A stretch of 43,626 nt of DNA from the NCBI GenBank assembly GCA_030648035.1, contig JAUSII010000031.1:1-43626 (forward strand), read 5' to 3'. Position numbers and translations under genes: made by a program. This document shows, piece by piece, positions 33,719 through 42,285 of the stretch. Positions within the stretch are counted from its first letter, which is position 1, and every line of letters begins with the position of its first letter. The notes below the pieces were generated by a model that saw only the letters and a list, made by a program, of their open reading frames with translations, searched no databases and had not been told where the DNA came from. The stretch is from Deltaproteobacteria bacterium. GTDB taxonomy: Bacteria; UBA10199; SPLOWO2-01-44-7.

Positions 33719-34885
33719 TCAATGTCCTGAAGCATAGGCCCTCACCTCTTCTGTGGATGGCAAACAGGCTTTAAAGGCACTCTGTTGAATCGGTTTGCAA
33801 ATATAACCCTCCTCTGTCCGACAATCCGAATCTTGCTCGCAGGTGACAACGCAAAATCCAAAATTATAATCAGAAATGTGTGGATAATAAACGGTGTCGA
33901 CTCCCAAGGCGCTCTGTTTTACAGAAACGGAGGGACGGTTATCGGCACCCAACGGACAACTCTCTGAAACCCGATATCCCCATTCACTGCAATAGCCCCC
34001 TGTGTAATCAGAAAAATCGATGCAAAAACCCGTGGCGCAATCAGAGCTTTCGACAGGGCCATCCGATGCGAAAGGTCCATCGAGATGACAAGAATCCCCC
34101 GTTACTCCGCCACAGACCCGATCTTCATCGGTCATGCCGTCGCAGTCATCATCTATTCGATCGCATATTTCGGTTCCCGGCCCAAGATATCTTGCTGTCG
34201 TCTCCACCCAAGCTCCATTTTGACATTCTCCCCACCCCGGTCTGCAAAAACTGACCCATTTGGTTTCCGGCGGAAAAGGATAAATTTCACCGGTCAAGGG
34301 CATTCCATCATCCCCTTCATCAGTCATGCCATCGCAGTCATTGTCTTTACTGTCGCAAATTTCTTCAGAGCCACCGTATTCATTAAAATAAATCCACTCC
34401 CAAGCAAAAGAGCAATAACCATAGACATGGCATTCTCCAACCGGATGAAGTCCATCAGGGTTGTCATCTTCTACAATTTTATACCTATCATTCTCATTAA
34501 GCAGACAAGACGATTCCCAAAAACCGTCCGCACCGCAATATTGCTTGCCCAGATCACAAGCGCCGCAGGAACGCATCTCCCCCACATGACATTTTATTCT
34601 TTCTGCGGTCACCACATCGGGATGAGCGATTGCACTGGCGGTTTTTGGAACACCGCTGGATGTTTGTGAAAAATTTTTATCATCATCCACGGACTGTTCA
34701 CCCCCACAACCCAACGCTTTGGTGGCCAGCAGAAAAAATGGATTGAATGTGTTGATTTGTAAAATCGTTTTGCCGAGCCAGAGAGCGGCATTTTGAAAAG
34801 GAGTGTCAGCCACGGCCATGATGTCTTGGGGCGGAGCATCGGATTTTGAGAAAGAGACAGATCTATTTTGAACGGGATTTATCAT
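33719..34885 (-). CDS. Cysteine-rich MopE-like metal-binding protein
   Basis: A 388-residue protein with two copies of the putative metal-binding motif known from MopE-like proteins: EICDSKDNDCDGMTDEGDDG and EICDRIDDDCDGMTDEDRVC. It also carries many further cysteines (for example VGEMRSCGACDLGKQYCGAD and DSCHLDGPFASDGPVESSDC). The N-terminus is unusual: about 48 polar residues precede a hydrophobic stretch FNPFFLLATKALGCGG, which looks like a lipobox region but is internal. It overlaps the upstream gene by 4 bp (ATGA), so the two are coupled. MopE-type repeats bind metal or calcium in surface proteins of many Deltaproteobacteria; the role here is unknown. Confidence 0.82.
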   Translation of the reverse strand: MINPVQNRSVSFSKSDAPPQDIMAVADTPFQNAALWLGKTILQINTFNPFFLLATKALGCGGEQSVDDDKNFSQTSSGVPKTASAIAHPDVVTAERIKCHVGEMRSCGACDLGKQYCGADGFWESSCLLNENDRYKIVEDDNPDGLHPVGECHVYGYCSFAWEWIYFNEYGGSEEICDSKDNDCDGMTDEGDDGMPLTGEIYPFPPETKWVSFCRPGWGECQNGAWVETTARYLGPGTEICDRIDDDCDGMTDEDRVCGGVTGDSCHLDGPFASDGPVESSDCATGFCIDFSDYTGGYCSEWGYRVSESCPLGADNRPSVSVKQSALGVDTVYYPHISDYNFGFCVVTCEQDSDCRTEEGYICKPIQQSAFKACLPSTEEVRAYASGH

Positions 34886-35610
34886 CTTAAGTCACAGGTG
34901 GACGCCTCATCTGCACAAGGACTTTCGTATACCGCCCAACAGAGATCGGGCGGCTGTCTAAGCCAAACTTGGATGGTCCAGTTTTCTTGGTTGGGGATGA
35001 TGCGAATAAATTTGTCGGAGTTAAAGGTTGTCCACTTATCTTTATTGGAATTAGGATAGATGTAATCATTACTACTATGGCCATTGTATCCAACTCTTTC
35101 CTGCGGCCACTCATTATTTCCAAGTAAGAAAACTTCGTCTTGATAGTGAACACTCTCATAACCGAGTAAAAATGTCATAAGTTTATCGTGATCAAATTCA
35201 TCGCCATACCCATACATGTTCAAATAAACACAAGTTGACATTTTTGCTGTGAGACTTGCATTTTTATGACAGTCATCATTTTGATCCACCACTCCCGTCT
35301 TCTTGCAAAACACAATCCCCTCTGGCCCTGCAGGAGATGGCGGAGGCGGTGGTGGTGGCGCAACCTGCGGCGACCCCCCATCATTTAAAAATGGTTCAGG
35401 AGCTTCCATGCAACCGCCCAGGCTCAAGGGAAGGAGAAAAAGCGATAAAAGTCCTCCGATGAGAACTTCTCCTACCGATTTTTTTTCTGCATCGTCAGGA
35501 TGATACGCATCTATAGGACTCTTATCAGTAACACGCTCTCCCCGTGCATGGTCATAAGTACCGACCACCCGCCCATGTGAATATATTGAAACATTTTTGA
35601 CGTCGCTCAT
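34882..35610 (-). CDS. Unknown protein with internal lipobox-like site
   Basis: A 242-residue protein. Residues 1-48 are polar (MSDVKNVSIYSHGRVVGTYD). They are followed by a hydrophobic helix and lipobox-like end, GGLLSLFLLPLSLGGC (Cys at about residue 67), then a Pro-rich spacer with seven to eight prolines and a cysteine-containing C-terminal domain (FLLGYESVHYQDEVFLLG, WTIQVWLRQPPDLCWAVY). This matches the layout of the neighbouring MopE-like protein. If the internal site is processed, the product is a lipoprotein with an unusually long leader; otherwise it is a single-pass membrane protein. It starts 10 bp after the barrel-like gene. Family not recognised. Confidence 0.75.
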   Translation of the reverse strand: MSDVKNVSIYSHGRVVGTYDHARGERVTDKSPIDAYHPDDAEKKSVGEVLIGGLLSLFLLPLSLGGCMEAPEPFLNDGGSPQVAPPPPPPPSPAGPEGIVFCKKTGVVDQNDDCHKNASLTAKMSTCVYLNMYGYGDEFDHDKLMTFLLGYESVHYQDEVFLLGNNEWPQERVGYNGHSSNDYIYPNSNKDKWTTFNSDKFIRIIPNQENWTIQVWLRQPPDLCWAVYESPCADEASTCDLR

Positions 35611-35620
35611 TTTTCACCTC

Positions 35621-37204
35621 CTAAAATACGGCCGATGGCATAAAGCCGAGTCCCACTGTCCCGCCATACTCCATGGCATTGTCCGGCAGTAGAACGTCGC
35701 GATCTTTTTGCGATGACCAAAGATTTCTAAATCGTCCTTCGATATAAAACTCCATAGCCCTCCCTAGCGGGTGATGATAACTTCCCGTCACACCCGCTTC
35801 GGTCTTTTGCCACAACGGGTAATAATCGGCATATCCACGATAAACAAGCGCACCAAGAAAGCCCCTCTGTTCACCGAATAGTTGGGCAGTCAGTTTTGTT
35901 TGAAAATGATTGTCTATATGATCGGAGTCAGGATCAAATGAAACACCAGATGCGCCTGTATCATGAGGGAACAATTTATGATCTTCTCTTTTACAATTAT
36001 GTGAAACCTGACTACAGAACTCCGAGCCTTTGTGTGAAGGATAAAGATTAACACCGGAGAATTCTGTGTTCAGACCGAACATCGTGTAACTTGAGAGGAT
36101 GTAAGCCATGTCGCTTGTATCCAATACGCGATCCGAAACCGTTACCGGCGTCCCTTGAAATTGCCAATTAATACCCGTATGCACGTTCATGGGAACGAAG
36201 ATCCATGGATTTGAATTTTTCCACCAGAGGATATCTTCCTTGACCAAAGAAGTTCCAATTTCAAAAAAATTACGCTCAAAAAAGGGTATCTGCCATTCAA
36301 GGTCAAAAAGGGTTAGTTGTGTGTTATCTCCGACAATAACACTGTCTTGGGCGAATACATTATTATTTACAGCAAACCCTCTCTTTTTTTGATCCCACAA
36401 TGTGAGATCCAAAAGAGTCCCTCTAAAAAGAACATTGCTATCTTTTAAACGAGTCAGCCCCGGTTCGGTGGTCAGTGCCAGCCTCATTCCCTTCCGCCAT
36501 CCCCTATCAATGGTGGCATCATGCGACCCAGCGTAAGAGGCTGGTATCGTGTGTTCTCCCAGATTCCATTCTTTGAAGGCATCTTTAAAAAGGGTGTAGC
36601 GTTTAGAATAATCCAGCCCGAGTCTGAAAGCGAATTTTCCCCAAACGGTGAGAGATTCTCTCTCTTCGTGGAGCTCTTCAATTTTTTTTAATCTATCAAG
36701 GGCTTCGGGAATCCCTTTTCCAAGTCCAGTTGGTTTGTAGGTGGGGTGGTAGGTGGGAACGAGTTCGGCAGGCATATTAATTTTTCTTTGTTCTTTGCCC
36801 CCTTCCTGTTCTTCAGATTTTGCAGGTTCTTCTTCGGTAGACTCTACTCCTAATACACATTTTTTATATCCCTCATAATCTAGGGCTTTGACCATGTATT
36901 GTTGTTCGCATTTGCCCGCAGTTGTTTTGTAGTTGGGGCCCATCACAACTATTCCTTGTTCATTGCCCTCTTCCTGTCCTGCAGGTTCTTCTTCATTACT
37001 AAGCTCGTCAGGCACGCTCAAACCCAGCTCCGAGGCACATGTTCTGGCCCCGCTTAGCGGCATGACGGATCCACATTTTTCTTGGATTTGATCGAGCACT
37101 TCTTGGCCAAGCATTACATTTTCAGGGTTTTCTGCGCATTTTTTTATCAATTCTCCCTGATCCTTCACCCGGTATATCGACTTACAAATTCGGTTCAGTG
37201 TCAT
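35621..37204 (-). CDS. Unknown protein with cysteine-rich N-terminus and barrel-like C-terminus
   Basis: A 527-residue protein from ATG 37202-37204 with GGGAGGCATCT upstream. Residues 1-120 contain seven cysteines and are helical (RICKSIYRVKDQGELIKKCA, EVLDQIQEKCGSVMP). An acidic, Glu/Gln-rich linker follows. From about residue 190 the sequence shows alternating hydrophobic strands with aromatic girdles (GLDYSKRYTLFKDAF, LEWQIPFFERNFFEIG, YIEGRFRNLWSS) and ends GTVGLGFMPSAVF, with the C-terminal Phe typical of outer-membrane barrels. No N-terminal signal peptide is visible, which is at odds with a barrel. It is first in a three-gene operon with the two internal-lipobox proteins. Confidence 0.75.
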   Translation of the reverse strand: MTLNRICKSIYRVKDQGELIKKCAENPENVMLGQEVLDQIQEKCGSVMPLSGARTCASELGLSVPDELSNEEEPAGQEEGNEQGIVVMGPNYKTTAGKCEQQYMVKALDYEGYKKCVLGVESTEEEPAKSEEQEGGKEQRKINMPAELVPTYHPTYKPTGLGKGIPEALDRLKKIEELHEERESLTVWGKFAFRLGLDYSKRYTLFKDAFKEWNLGEHTIPASYAGSHDATIDRGWRKGMRLALTTEPGLTRLKDSNVLFRGTLLDLTLWDQKKRGFAVNNNVFAQDSVIVGDNTQLTLFDLEWQIPFFERNFFEIGTSLVKEDILWWKNSNPWIFVPMNVHTGINWQFQGTPVTVSDRVLDTSDMAYILSSYTMFGLNTEFSGVNLYPSHKGSEFCSQVSHNCKREDHKLFPHDTGASGVSFDPDSDHIDNHFQTKLTAQLFGEQRGFLGALVYRGYADYYPLWQKTEAGVTGSYHHPLGRAMEFYIEGRFRNLWSSQKDRDVLLPDNAMEYGGTVGLGFMPSAVF

Positions 37205-37218
37205 AGATGCCTCCCAAT

Positions 37219-37233
37219 CTATACAAAATTCAT
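37219..37233 (-). promoter_or_regulatory. Four-codon leader ORF with a strong ribosome-binding site
   Basis: On the minus strand, GGGGGAGGAGGTGGC is followed directly by ATG AAT TTT GTA TAG, encoding MNFV. This ends 14 bases upstream of the start codon of the 527-residue gene, which has its own weaker GGGAGGCATCT. It may be a chance ATG, a leader peptide or a standby ribosome site. Confidence 0.35.
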
Positions 37234-37274
37234 GCCACCTCCTCCCCCAAGAAAAGTGTGTTAAATAAAAATTA

Positions 37275-37301
37275 CTGTCTCAAAATTAACAAGCTGTCTC
37301 A
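37275..37301. promoter_or_regulatory. Pair of direct octamers in the upstream region of the barrel-like gene
   Basis: CTGTCTCA occurs at 37275-37282 and again at 37294-37301, 19 bp apart, or close to two helical turns, inside an AT-rich stretch. This is a possible regulator site for the 35621-37204 operon. The ECF-type element seen for the paralogue operon is not present here. Confidence 0.3.
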
Positions 37302-37313
37302 CTTATCGAACAC

Positions 37314-38093
37314 TTAAAACCGATCGATATAAACAAACAACTGCTCCGATAATTTTTTAATCTCTTGGCTGTATTGTTCGAAATCTTTGTCCAGATCAAA
37401 CAGATCGGCGTGTACGGCATCCAGTTGTTGGTCACTTGCCATCGCGTATTTTTCTTCTTCTTGCCGATAGGCCATCATTTGCTGGTTTGAGACCCCCAGA
37501 TTTTTTCTTTTTCCGTCAATGCCCGCCATCTGCCGGTCGAATGCCACCTTTAAATTATTAAGTAACGTCATTCTCTGCTGAACCAGGGCATTGAACGCAT
37601 TAACATCGGCTTCCTTGTATTTTTTGTTACTTATTTTTTTGGAAATACTGGCCAACTTTTCATTGAGAGAGTCGTTCAAAAGACATTCATATTGTTTCTG
37701 CCGCTGTCTGTATTTGTAATCGATTTTTTTTGCATGTCTGTCTTCCAGGGTCTGTTCATATATTTGCGATGCCTGTTCCATCTGCCTTTGCAGATTTTTT
37801 CTCTGATTGCCGAAATCGACATATTTCAGCCACAAGGCCTCGCTATCTTTGGAGGCTGCGGCCAGGATTTGTTCTTCGGTATCGGCCATTTTTCTTTCCG
37901 CTTCGTTATCTTGAATACGAAAATCAATCAGTTTTTGGCGCAATTCCACGTTTTTTCTTCTGGACGCAATGTCGTAGACAATGCGTTCCTTCCACAAAAC
38001 ATTTGATTCTTCACACGCTGGTGGCGTCGCCCACGCCTCATTAATGAATACAATGAGACAGACAGCGATCACCATAAGACCAAATTTTTTCAT
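37314..38093 (-). CDS. Secreted coiled-coil protein of the sigma factor operon
   Basis: A 259-residue protein from ATG 38091-38093, with GGAGGGACATT upstream; the open frame continues to 38144 but lacks a good start. Signal peptide MKKFGLMVIAVCLIVFINEA ends AWA before TPP. The mature part is almost entirely Lys/Glu/Gln-rich coiled coil (LRQKLIDFRIQDNEAERKMA, QRQKQYECLLNDSLNEKLAS) with two conserved-looking cysteines. It is probably periplasmic. It overlaps the end of the anti-sigma-like gene by 53 bp and is the third gene of the sigma operon, so it could sense or transmit an envelope signal; that is inference. Confidence 0.8.
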   Translation of the reverse strand: MKKFGLMVIAVCLIVFINEAWATPPACEESNVLWKERIVYDIASRRKNVELRQKLIDFRIQDNEAERKMADTEEQILAAASKDSEALWLKYVDFGNQRKNLQRQMEQASQIYEQTLEDRHAKKIDYKYRQRQKQYECLLNDSLNEKLASISKKISNKKYKEADVNAFNALVQQRMTLLNNLKVAFDRQMAGIDGKRKNLGVSNQQMMAYRQEEEKYAMASDQQLDAVHADLFDLDKDFEQYSQEIKKLSEQLFVYIDRF

Positions 38094-38394
38094 AATGTCC
38101 CTCCTCACCCAAGATATCCGTTTCATTTTGAGCCATCGACACATTGCCTGTGCTGTTGGTGATTTCTTCCATCAACATGAATCGAGCGGCCAAGACTTCC
38201 TGTTCAAGAGAAGGTCTGCCGATCAAAAAAACCAGCGCCATCATCGCGGCAAAAACAACTCCACCTCTCACAAGCTGCTTTTTGCGAAGTCTCTTTTTAT
38301 GGAACTTCCCGAACGCCCTGCCCAGCAGGGCACTTTGTCTCTCTTCGTCAAGCTCCGGCACTTTCCATGCCGGAAATTTAAAAGAATCATTCAT
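38041..38394 (-). CDS. Anti-sigma-factor-like single-pass membrane protein
   Basis: A 117-residue protein encoded directly after the ECF sigma gene, overlapping it by 8 bp. The N-terminal 43 residues are charged and cytosolic (VPELDEERQSALLGRAFGKF, then KKRLRKKQLVRG). One transmembrane helix follows at about 44-58 (GGVVFAAMMALVFLIG), then a short periplasmic tail with two cysteines. Size, topology and position fit an anti-sigma factor. No zinc HxxxCxxC (ZAS) motif is seen, so it is not the classic zinc-binding type. The role is inferred from context. Confidence 0.65.
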   Translation of the reverse strand: MNDSFKFPAWKVPELDEERQSALLGRAFGKFHKKRLRKKQLVRGGVVFAAMMALVFLIGRPSLEQEVLAARFMLMEEITNSTGNVSMAQNETDILGEEGHYEKIWSYGDRCLSHCIH

Positions 38395-38884
38395 AGGTCT
38401 CCCCCAATATTTTTTTCATCTTCTTTTTGGCTTCATTCAGACGCGATCTCACCGTCCCGATGTTGATGTTCAACGCATCGGCTATCTCTTGATATGAGAG
38501 CTCTTGATAAACCTGCATAATCAAAACCGATCTGTATTTATGATCCAACTGATCTATGGCTTTTTTGGCCCACCCTCCCTCCTGGTCATTTTCAAGCGAA
38601 ACTCCCGGTGTAACACCCGCTTCAAAGGTATTTTTATTCTCCATCAAAAAGAAGGACCTTATTTTTCTTTTCCTTAAGTGTGAAACGGCACAGTTCGTTG
38701 CCACACGATAAAGCCATGGCCGCCAGAGAAACAATTCGCTGTTATTTTTTTCGATATGCTCCATAAGCTTCACAAACACATCACTCAAAATATCTTCCGC
38801 CTCGGCGGAGTTGAAAGTGTAGCGGCACAAATAACTGAACAGCTCATTTGAGTGCTTTTTGAATAGGGTATCCACACTTTCCAT
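38387..38884 (-). CDS. ECF (sigma-70 family) RNA polymerase sigma factor
   Basis: A 165-residue extracytoplasmic-function sigma factor. Region 2 is at the N-terminus (LFSYLCRYTFNSAEAEDILS, DVFVKLMEH; core binding and -10 recognition, with RPWLYRVATNCAVSHLRKRK). Region 4 is near the C-terminus (LSYQEIADALNINIGTVRSR, helix-turn-helix for the -35 box). It starts at ATG 38882-38884 with AGGAT upstream. The first gene of the sigma/anti-sigma/coiled-coil operon, it has an ECF-like promoter element 17 bp upstream, suggesting autoregulation. Confidence 0.93.
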   Translation of the reverse strand: MESVDTLFKKHSNELFSYLCRYTFNSAEAEDILSDVFVKLMEHIEKNNSELFLWRPWLYRVATNCAVSHLRKRKIRSFFLMENKNTFEAGVTPGVSLENDQEGGWAKKAIDQLDHKYRSVLIMQVYQELSYQEIADALNINIGTVRSRLNEAKKKMKKILGETYE

Positions 38885-38900
38885 TTTTGAATCCTATGAG

Positions 38901-38927
38901 TGTAACGCGCGAGCGGGAATAAAGTTC
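38901..38927 (-). promoter_or_regulatory. ECF-type promoter-like element before the sigma factor gene
   Basis: On the minus strand, CGAACTTTATTCCC is followed by GCGTTACA, with 15 bases between GAAC and GCGTTACA. The same two boxes with identical spacing stand upstream of paralogue C (33662-33688). The element begins 17 bp from the sigma start codon, which would give a very short leader. This is the expected pattern for an autoregulated ECF sigma. Confidence 0.65.
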
Positions 38928-38982
38928 GAATTGAACGTTATTTATTTGGAAGTTATAACTTTTGGAGATCAATAAGGAAAGT

Positions 38983-41900
38983 CTATTTCACAACCTGCCT
39001 GAACGGTCTCAATTTGGAATAGCCCTCGCGCACCCACTTGGCTTCGAAGAGATTTCCATCTTTGTCGGTGTCGCCGTCGGTGTCGATGAAAATGGGATTG
39101 GTGAAGGCCCAGGCGGGGGCACCGACTTTTTTATCTTTGTGAAACTCGGAGAGTTTTGCCGGATCAAAATTCTCCGGCGCCTCTTTGGGAGAGACCAATG
39201 CGTTGGCAACGATGGGAAACAGCGAGCGATAGCCCTCCGTCTCTTGTGTCCCCTTCGCCACAATCACCACCCAGGTATCTTCCTTCACATTGATCGTGAT
39301 TTGCAGACGCGCGCTGATTTTGCCATCCTTTTGTTTCCACTCTTTGAGGGACTCATCCGAGAGTTTGAACCGCTGGGTCGCATCGTAGACATAACGGGGA
39401 ACGTGGTAGGGTTTTGCAAACTCCGAAGGGCTCAAAGCCTCATCGCGCATGGCAAAGCGACCGTTGTCCTCGGCGGGGATTGGCTCGGTGTTGGCATAAA
39501 TTTCGATCGTATCGAACCAGGCCCAATCGGGGGCCTCCACCAGAATATCAAACGTGATCGATTTTCCGCTGATGGTATCGCCCACTCCGGCCTTCTCTTT
39601 ATTTTCATTCGTGGCGGTTATCGCAATATAGGGCCCTGCCGACACAACGACGTGCCCCTCATTGATACTGTGTGCATAAACCTCTTCATCGATGTCGGTG
39701 AAACTCGTCCCCATACCATCCGCCGGATCGACGGAAGAACTGATAAAATTTCTGGGCATCCCCAGAGGAACGGCCACTTCCTGGTGACTGTCCGAATTTC
39801 CCGTTGCTGTCGGCGTCAATCCCAGATTCAAAAGATTAAACCAGGTCGGCAGGGCCGATTCCCAAAGCTGGTTGCCGTGCACATCGGGCCCGATCACCAG
39901 CTCGACAGCGGTGAAGGTATCCATAATCAATCCGGAACTCTCCATCGTATAGGGAGGCGTTGGTGCGCGATTGGCGGGAGCCGCAAGACGGCGTTCGATT
40001 GGATCGGCATAAGAAACAAACGGCGGAATGCCGAATTTTTTTTCATAAACCGGCGTTGTCAGCCAGCCGGTGGCGACCGGAAGACCGTTGACACTATCCG
40101 AAATGTGATTGAGCTGAATAACCTCTTCTCCCGGATCGAGCAGGGCCTTCTCCACAATTTCCCCAGGAGAGAGACAATAATCGGCCGCGGGTGAAACTTC
40201 ATCCCAGGAATGCAGAGACCAGTCGAGCGCGCCGTGATCGGGATCTTCCATGTCGGGCGTCATCGGAAAAGCATGTATGTGCCCATAATGATTGGGGGTG
40301 ATTTCATCACCGACCACGGTTTGAAGGCTGTCGGAATTGAGCAGACCCTGGCTGACCAGCTTGGCCACCACCGGACGATAGTCGGTCAAATAATCGTGAT
40401 CGGAACTGTGAAGCACATCGAGTCCGTCGGCCGCGGCCGCGAGCGCACGATTCTCCAGGCTGAACCCGCTGTCGGGACTGGGAAGGGCGTGGATATGAAA
40501 ATCGGCGGAGACAAAACCGGGCGTCGCCACCACTTTTTTCAAAACAACGCCACTGATGCTGATGCTGGATGAGGCCTGCACCGTCACATCACGTTCCACA
40601 ATCGAATATTCCGGCCCGTGCGAAAAAACAAAATGATAGGTTCCCGGTTCAAGTTCAAAAGAATTTCCCCTCTTCAAACCGATGCCGCCTGCGGCGTTGA
40701 TCAGCTTGGCATCGACAATGCCGAACGGTTTTACAAAAACACCGATATCCGAAAAGGTGCCAGCCCCTTCGGTTTCCGGGCTGGGGTCTGTCCCGACAAT
40801 CGTGAGTCGGGAGGGAATTTTCATGCCGGTCTCGTCAGTGACACCGCCACTGATCTGCACGATGCCGGTTTCTCCCAAGGTGCAAACAATCTGGGTCCCC
40901 TGAATTTGAGTCAAATCAATCTGCGAAGGCGTGCAACTGCCGGCCCGCAGAGTTCCATTTTCGTGATAGCCCTCTTTTTCCACCCAGACTTCATATTTGC
41001 CACTACCAAACGCCTGTCCCACCAGACCTTTGCCGGTCGGCAGGAGGCCGTGGAATCGGCCGTTCACATCGGTGACATAAGTGACGATAGTGCCACCGCC
41101 CAGTTTTTTGACAGCCACCGTTGCACCATAAATCGGCGCACCACTGGCCACCACCACCTGCCCTGTGAGTGTGGCGGTCGGCACTTTCAAAATCTGGAGT
41201 CCCGTATCGAGCACCGATCCGGCAGAGCCATCCCCCACCACAAAATAACGGGTGAGCACGCGATCGGTCTCCGGAGGAATCACAAAATGGATGTCGGGAG
41301 TGGCACGATTTCCGAGCGGCAGAATTTTCAAAAATTCCTCACCCAACAAAACACCGGTCACGCCGGAGTAGCTCAAAGAACTGGTGGTATAGAGTTCGTC
41401 TGGCGCATCGGGCTTCTCTTTGTCTTTCGGTTTTTTAAAAGAGCCGATGTCGTAGAAATATCCATACGAAACATCGCCCCCCGGAAACGCGGAAAAGATA
41501 ATAGCCGGAGTGTTCTGCCCCACCTGCGATACTGTGGGTGGAGAAAATCCCAGACCCGGAATCAGCATCTGCAATTCGCCCCCGCCCACCAGAAAATCAC
41601 CGACAGGCATCGAGATGGGATGACTGGAGGGATTGCTGAAGGTGGTGTCGATCTGCACATAATTTGCATGCGGATCGAGCCTGAAATCGGTTGTCACCTG
41701 CGGATACATATCCTTGACGGTGTCATCCACCTGAAAAGGAGAACGGCGATCATCAAAGCGGTCGGCGAAATTAATCTGTTGTCCGATGATGGCGAGGGAG
41801 GCATCGGCGATCCAGTCGAGATCGAGATAATCATAGACATCAATCATTCCGCTCGCCCGCAGAATTTGCGCTTCACCATCTTTGCCGTCGGCAATCACAA

Positions 41901-42285
41901 TGTAATCAAAATTGTTGATGGTCCATTCGATGTTGACCAGTGGAAAGAGAGCATAGAAATGATCGTTGCCCGCCTCCCCCGGAGCACGAACGCGATCGGC
42001 ATCGATAATATTTCCACCGAAGACATTGAGTCCGCTGTTTTTTGCCGGTTTCTGCAACAGCACGCGGATTTTGTCGTTGGAAAGGATCACATCTCCTTTT
42101 GTTCCCTGTGCCCCAGGCCCGCCAATCAGTTCTGAATCTTCCTTTACCGTCAATGCCGTCTGGGGTGTGGCCACCAGATTGGGAGATGTTTGCGGAGTAA
42201 TCCCCAGCTCGTTGTCGGGGCAGGCGGTGAAGAGAGAAATCACCAAAACCGGCAATATATAAAGAAGTGGATGTTTGTTTTGCAT
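38983..42285 (-). CDS. Large PHP-domain lipoprotein with carboxypeptidase-like domain
   Basis: A 1100-residue exported protein. The N-terminus MQNKHPLLYILPVLVISLFTAC is a lipoprotein signal with Cys at residue 22. The first 350 residues are beta-rich and unassigned. LTGQVVVASGAPIYGATVAV with the following strand region is a carboxypeptidase-regulatory-like domain. From about residue 590 a PHP-type metallohydrolase domain shows VSADFHIHALPSPDSG, DVLHSSDHDYL and TATGNSDSHQEVAV, so His and Asp metal ligands are largely present. Near the end, FIDTDGDTDKDGNLFEAKW resembles an EF-hand/dockerin calcium loop. It is probably an outer-membrane or surface hydrolase, with substrate unknown. The ATG at 42283-42285 is used; a TTG lies directly before it. 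Confidence 0.85.
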   Translation of the reverse strand: MQNKHPLLYILPVLVISLFTACPDNELGITPQTSPNLVATPQTALTVKEDSELIGGPGAQGTKGDVILSNDKIRVLLQKPAKNSGLNVFGGNIIDADRVRAPGEAGNDHFYALFPLVNIEWTINNFDYIVIADGKDGEAQILRASGMIDVYDYLDLDWIADASLAIIGQQINFADRFDDRRSPFQVDDTVKDMYPQVTTDFRLDPHANYVQIDTTFSNPSSHPISMPVGDFLVGGGELQMLIPGLGFSPPTVSQVGQNTPAIIFSAFPGGDVSYGYFYDIGSFKKPKDKEKPDAPDELYTTSSLSYSGVTGVLLGEEFLKILPLGNRATPDIHFVIPPETDRVLTRYFVVGDGSAGSVLDTGLQILKVPTATLTGQVVVASGAPIYGATVAVKKLGGGTIVTYVTDVNGRFHGLLPTGKGLVGQAFGSGKYEVWVEKEGYHENGTLRAGSCTPSQIDLTQIQGTQIVCTLGETGIVQISGGVTDETGMKIPSRLTIVGTDPSPETEGAGTFSDIGVFVKPFGIVDAKLINAAGGIGLKRGNSFELEPGTYHFVFSHGPEYSIVERDVTVQASSSISISGVVLKKVVATPGFVSADFHIHALPSPDSGFSLENRALAAAADGLDVLHSSDHDYLTDYRPVVAKLVSQGLLNSDSLQTVVGDEITPNHYGHIHAFPMTPDMEDPDHGALDWSLHSWDEVSPAADYCLSPGEIVEKALLDPGEEVIQLNHISDSVNGLPVATGWLTTPVYEKKFGIPPFVSYADPIERRLAAPANRAPTPPYTMESSGLIMDTFTAVELVIGPDVHGNQLWESALPTWFNLLNLGLTPTATGNSDSHQEVAVPLGMPRNFISSSVDPADGMGTSFTDIDEEVYAHSINEGHVVVSAGPYIAITATNENKEKAGVGDTISGKSITFDILVEAPDWAWFDTIEIYANTEPIPAEDNGRFAMRDEALSPSEFAKPYHVPRYVYDATQRFKLSDESLKEWKQKDGKISARLQITINVKEDTWVVIVAKGTQETEGYRSLFPIVANALVSPKEAPENFDPAKLSEFHKDKKVGAPAWAFTNPIFIDTDGDTDKDGNLFEAKWVREGYSKLRPFRQVVK

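Noticed and set aside
38962-40194. 410-codon open frame on the plus strand
   Set aside because: Also antisense to the PHP lipoprotein. No ribosome site or family resemblance.
40618-42135. 505-codon open frame on the plus strand opposite the PHP lipoprotein
   Set aside because: It is rich in His and Arg and has no domain signal, while the minus frame has a lipoprotein signal and recognisable domains. It is an antisense shadow.
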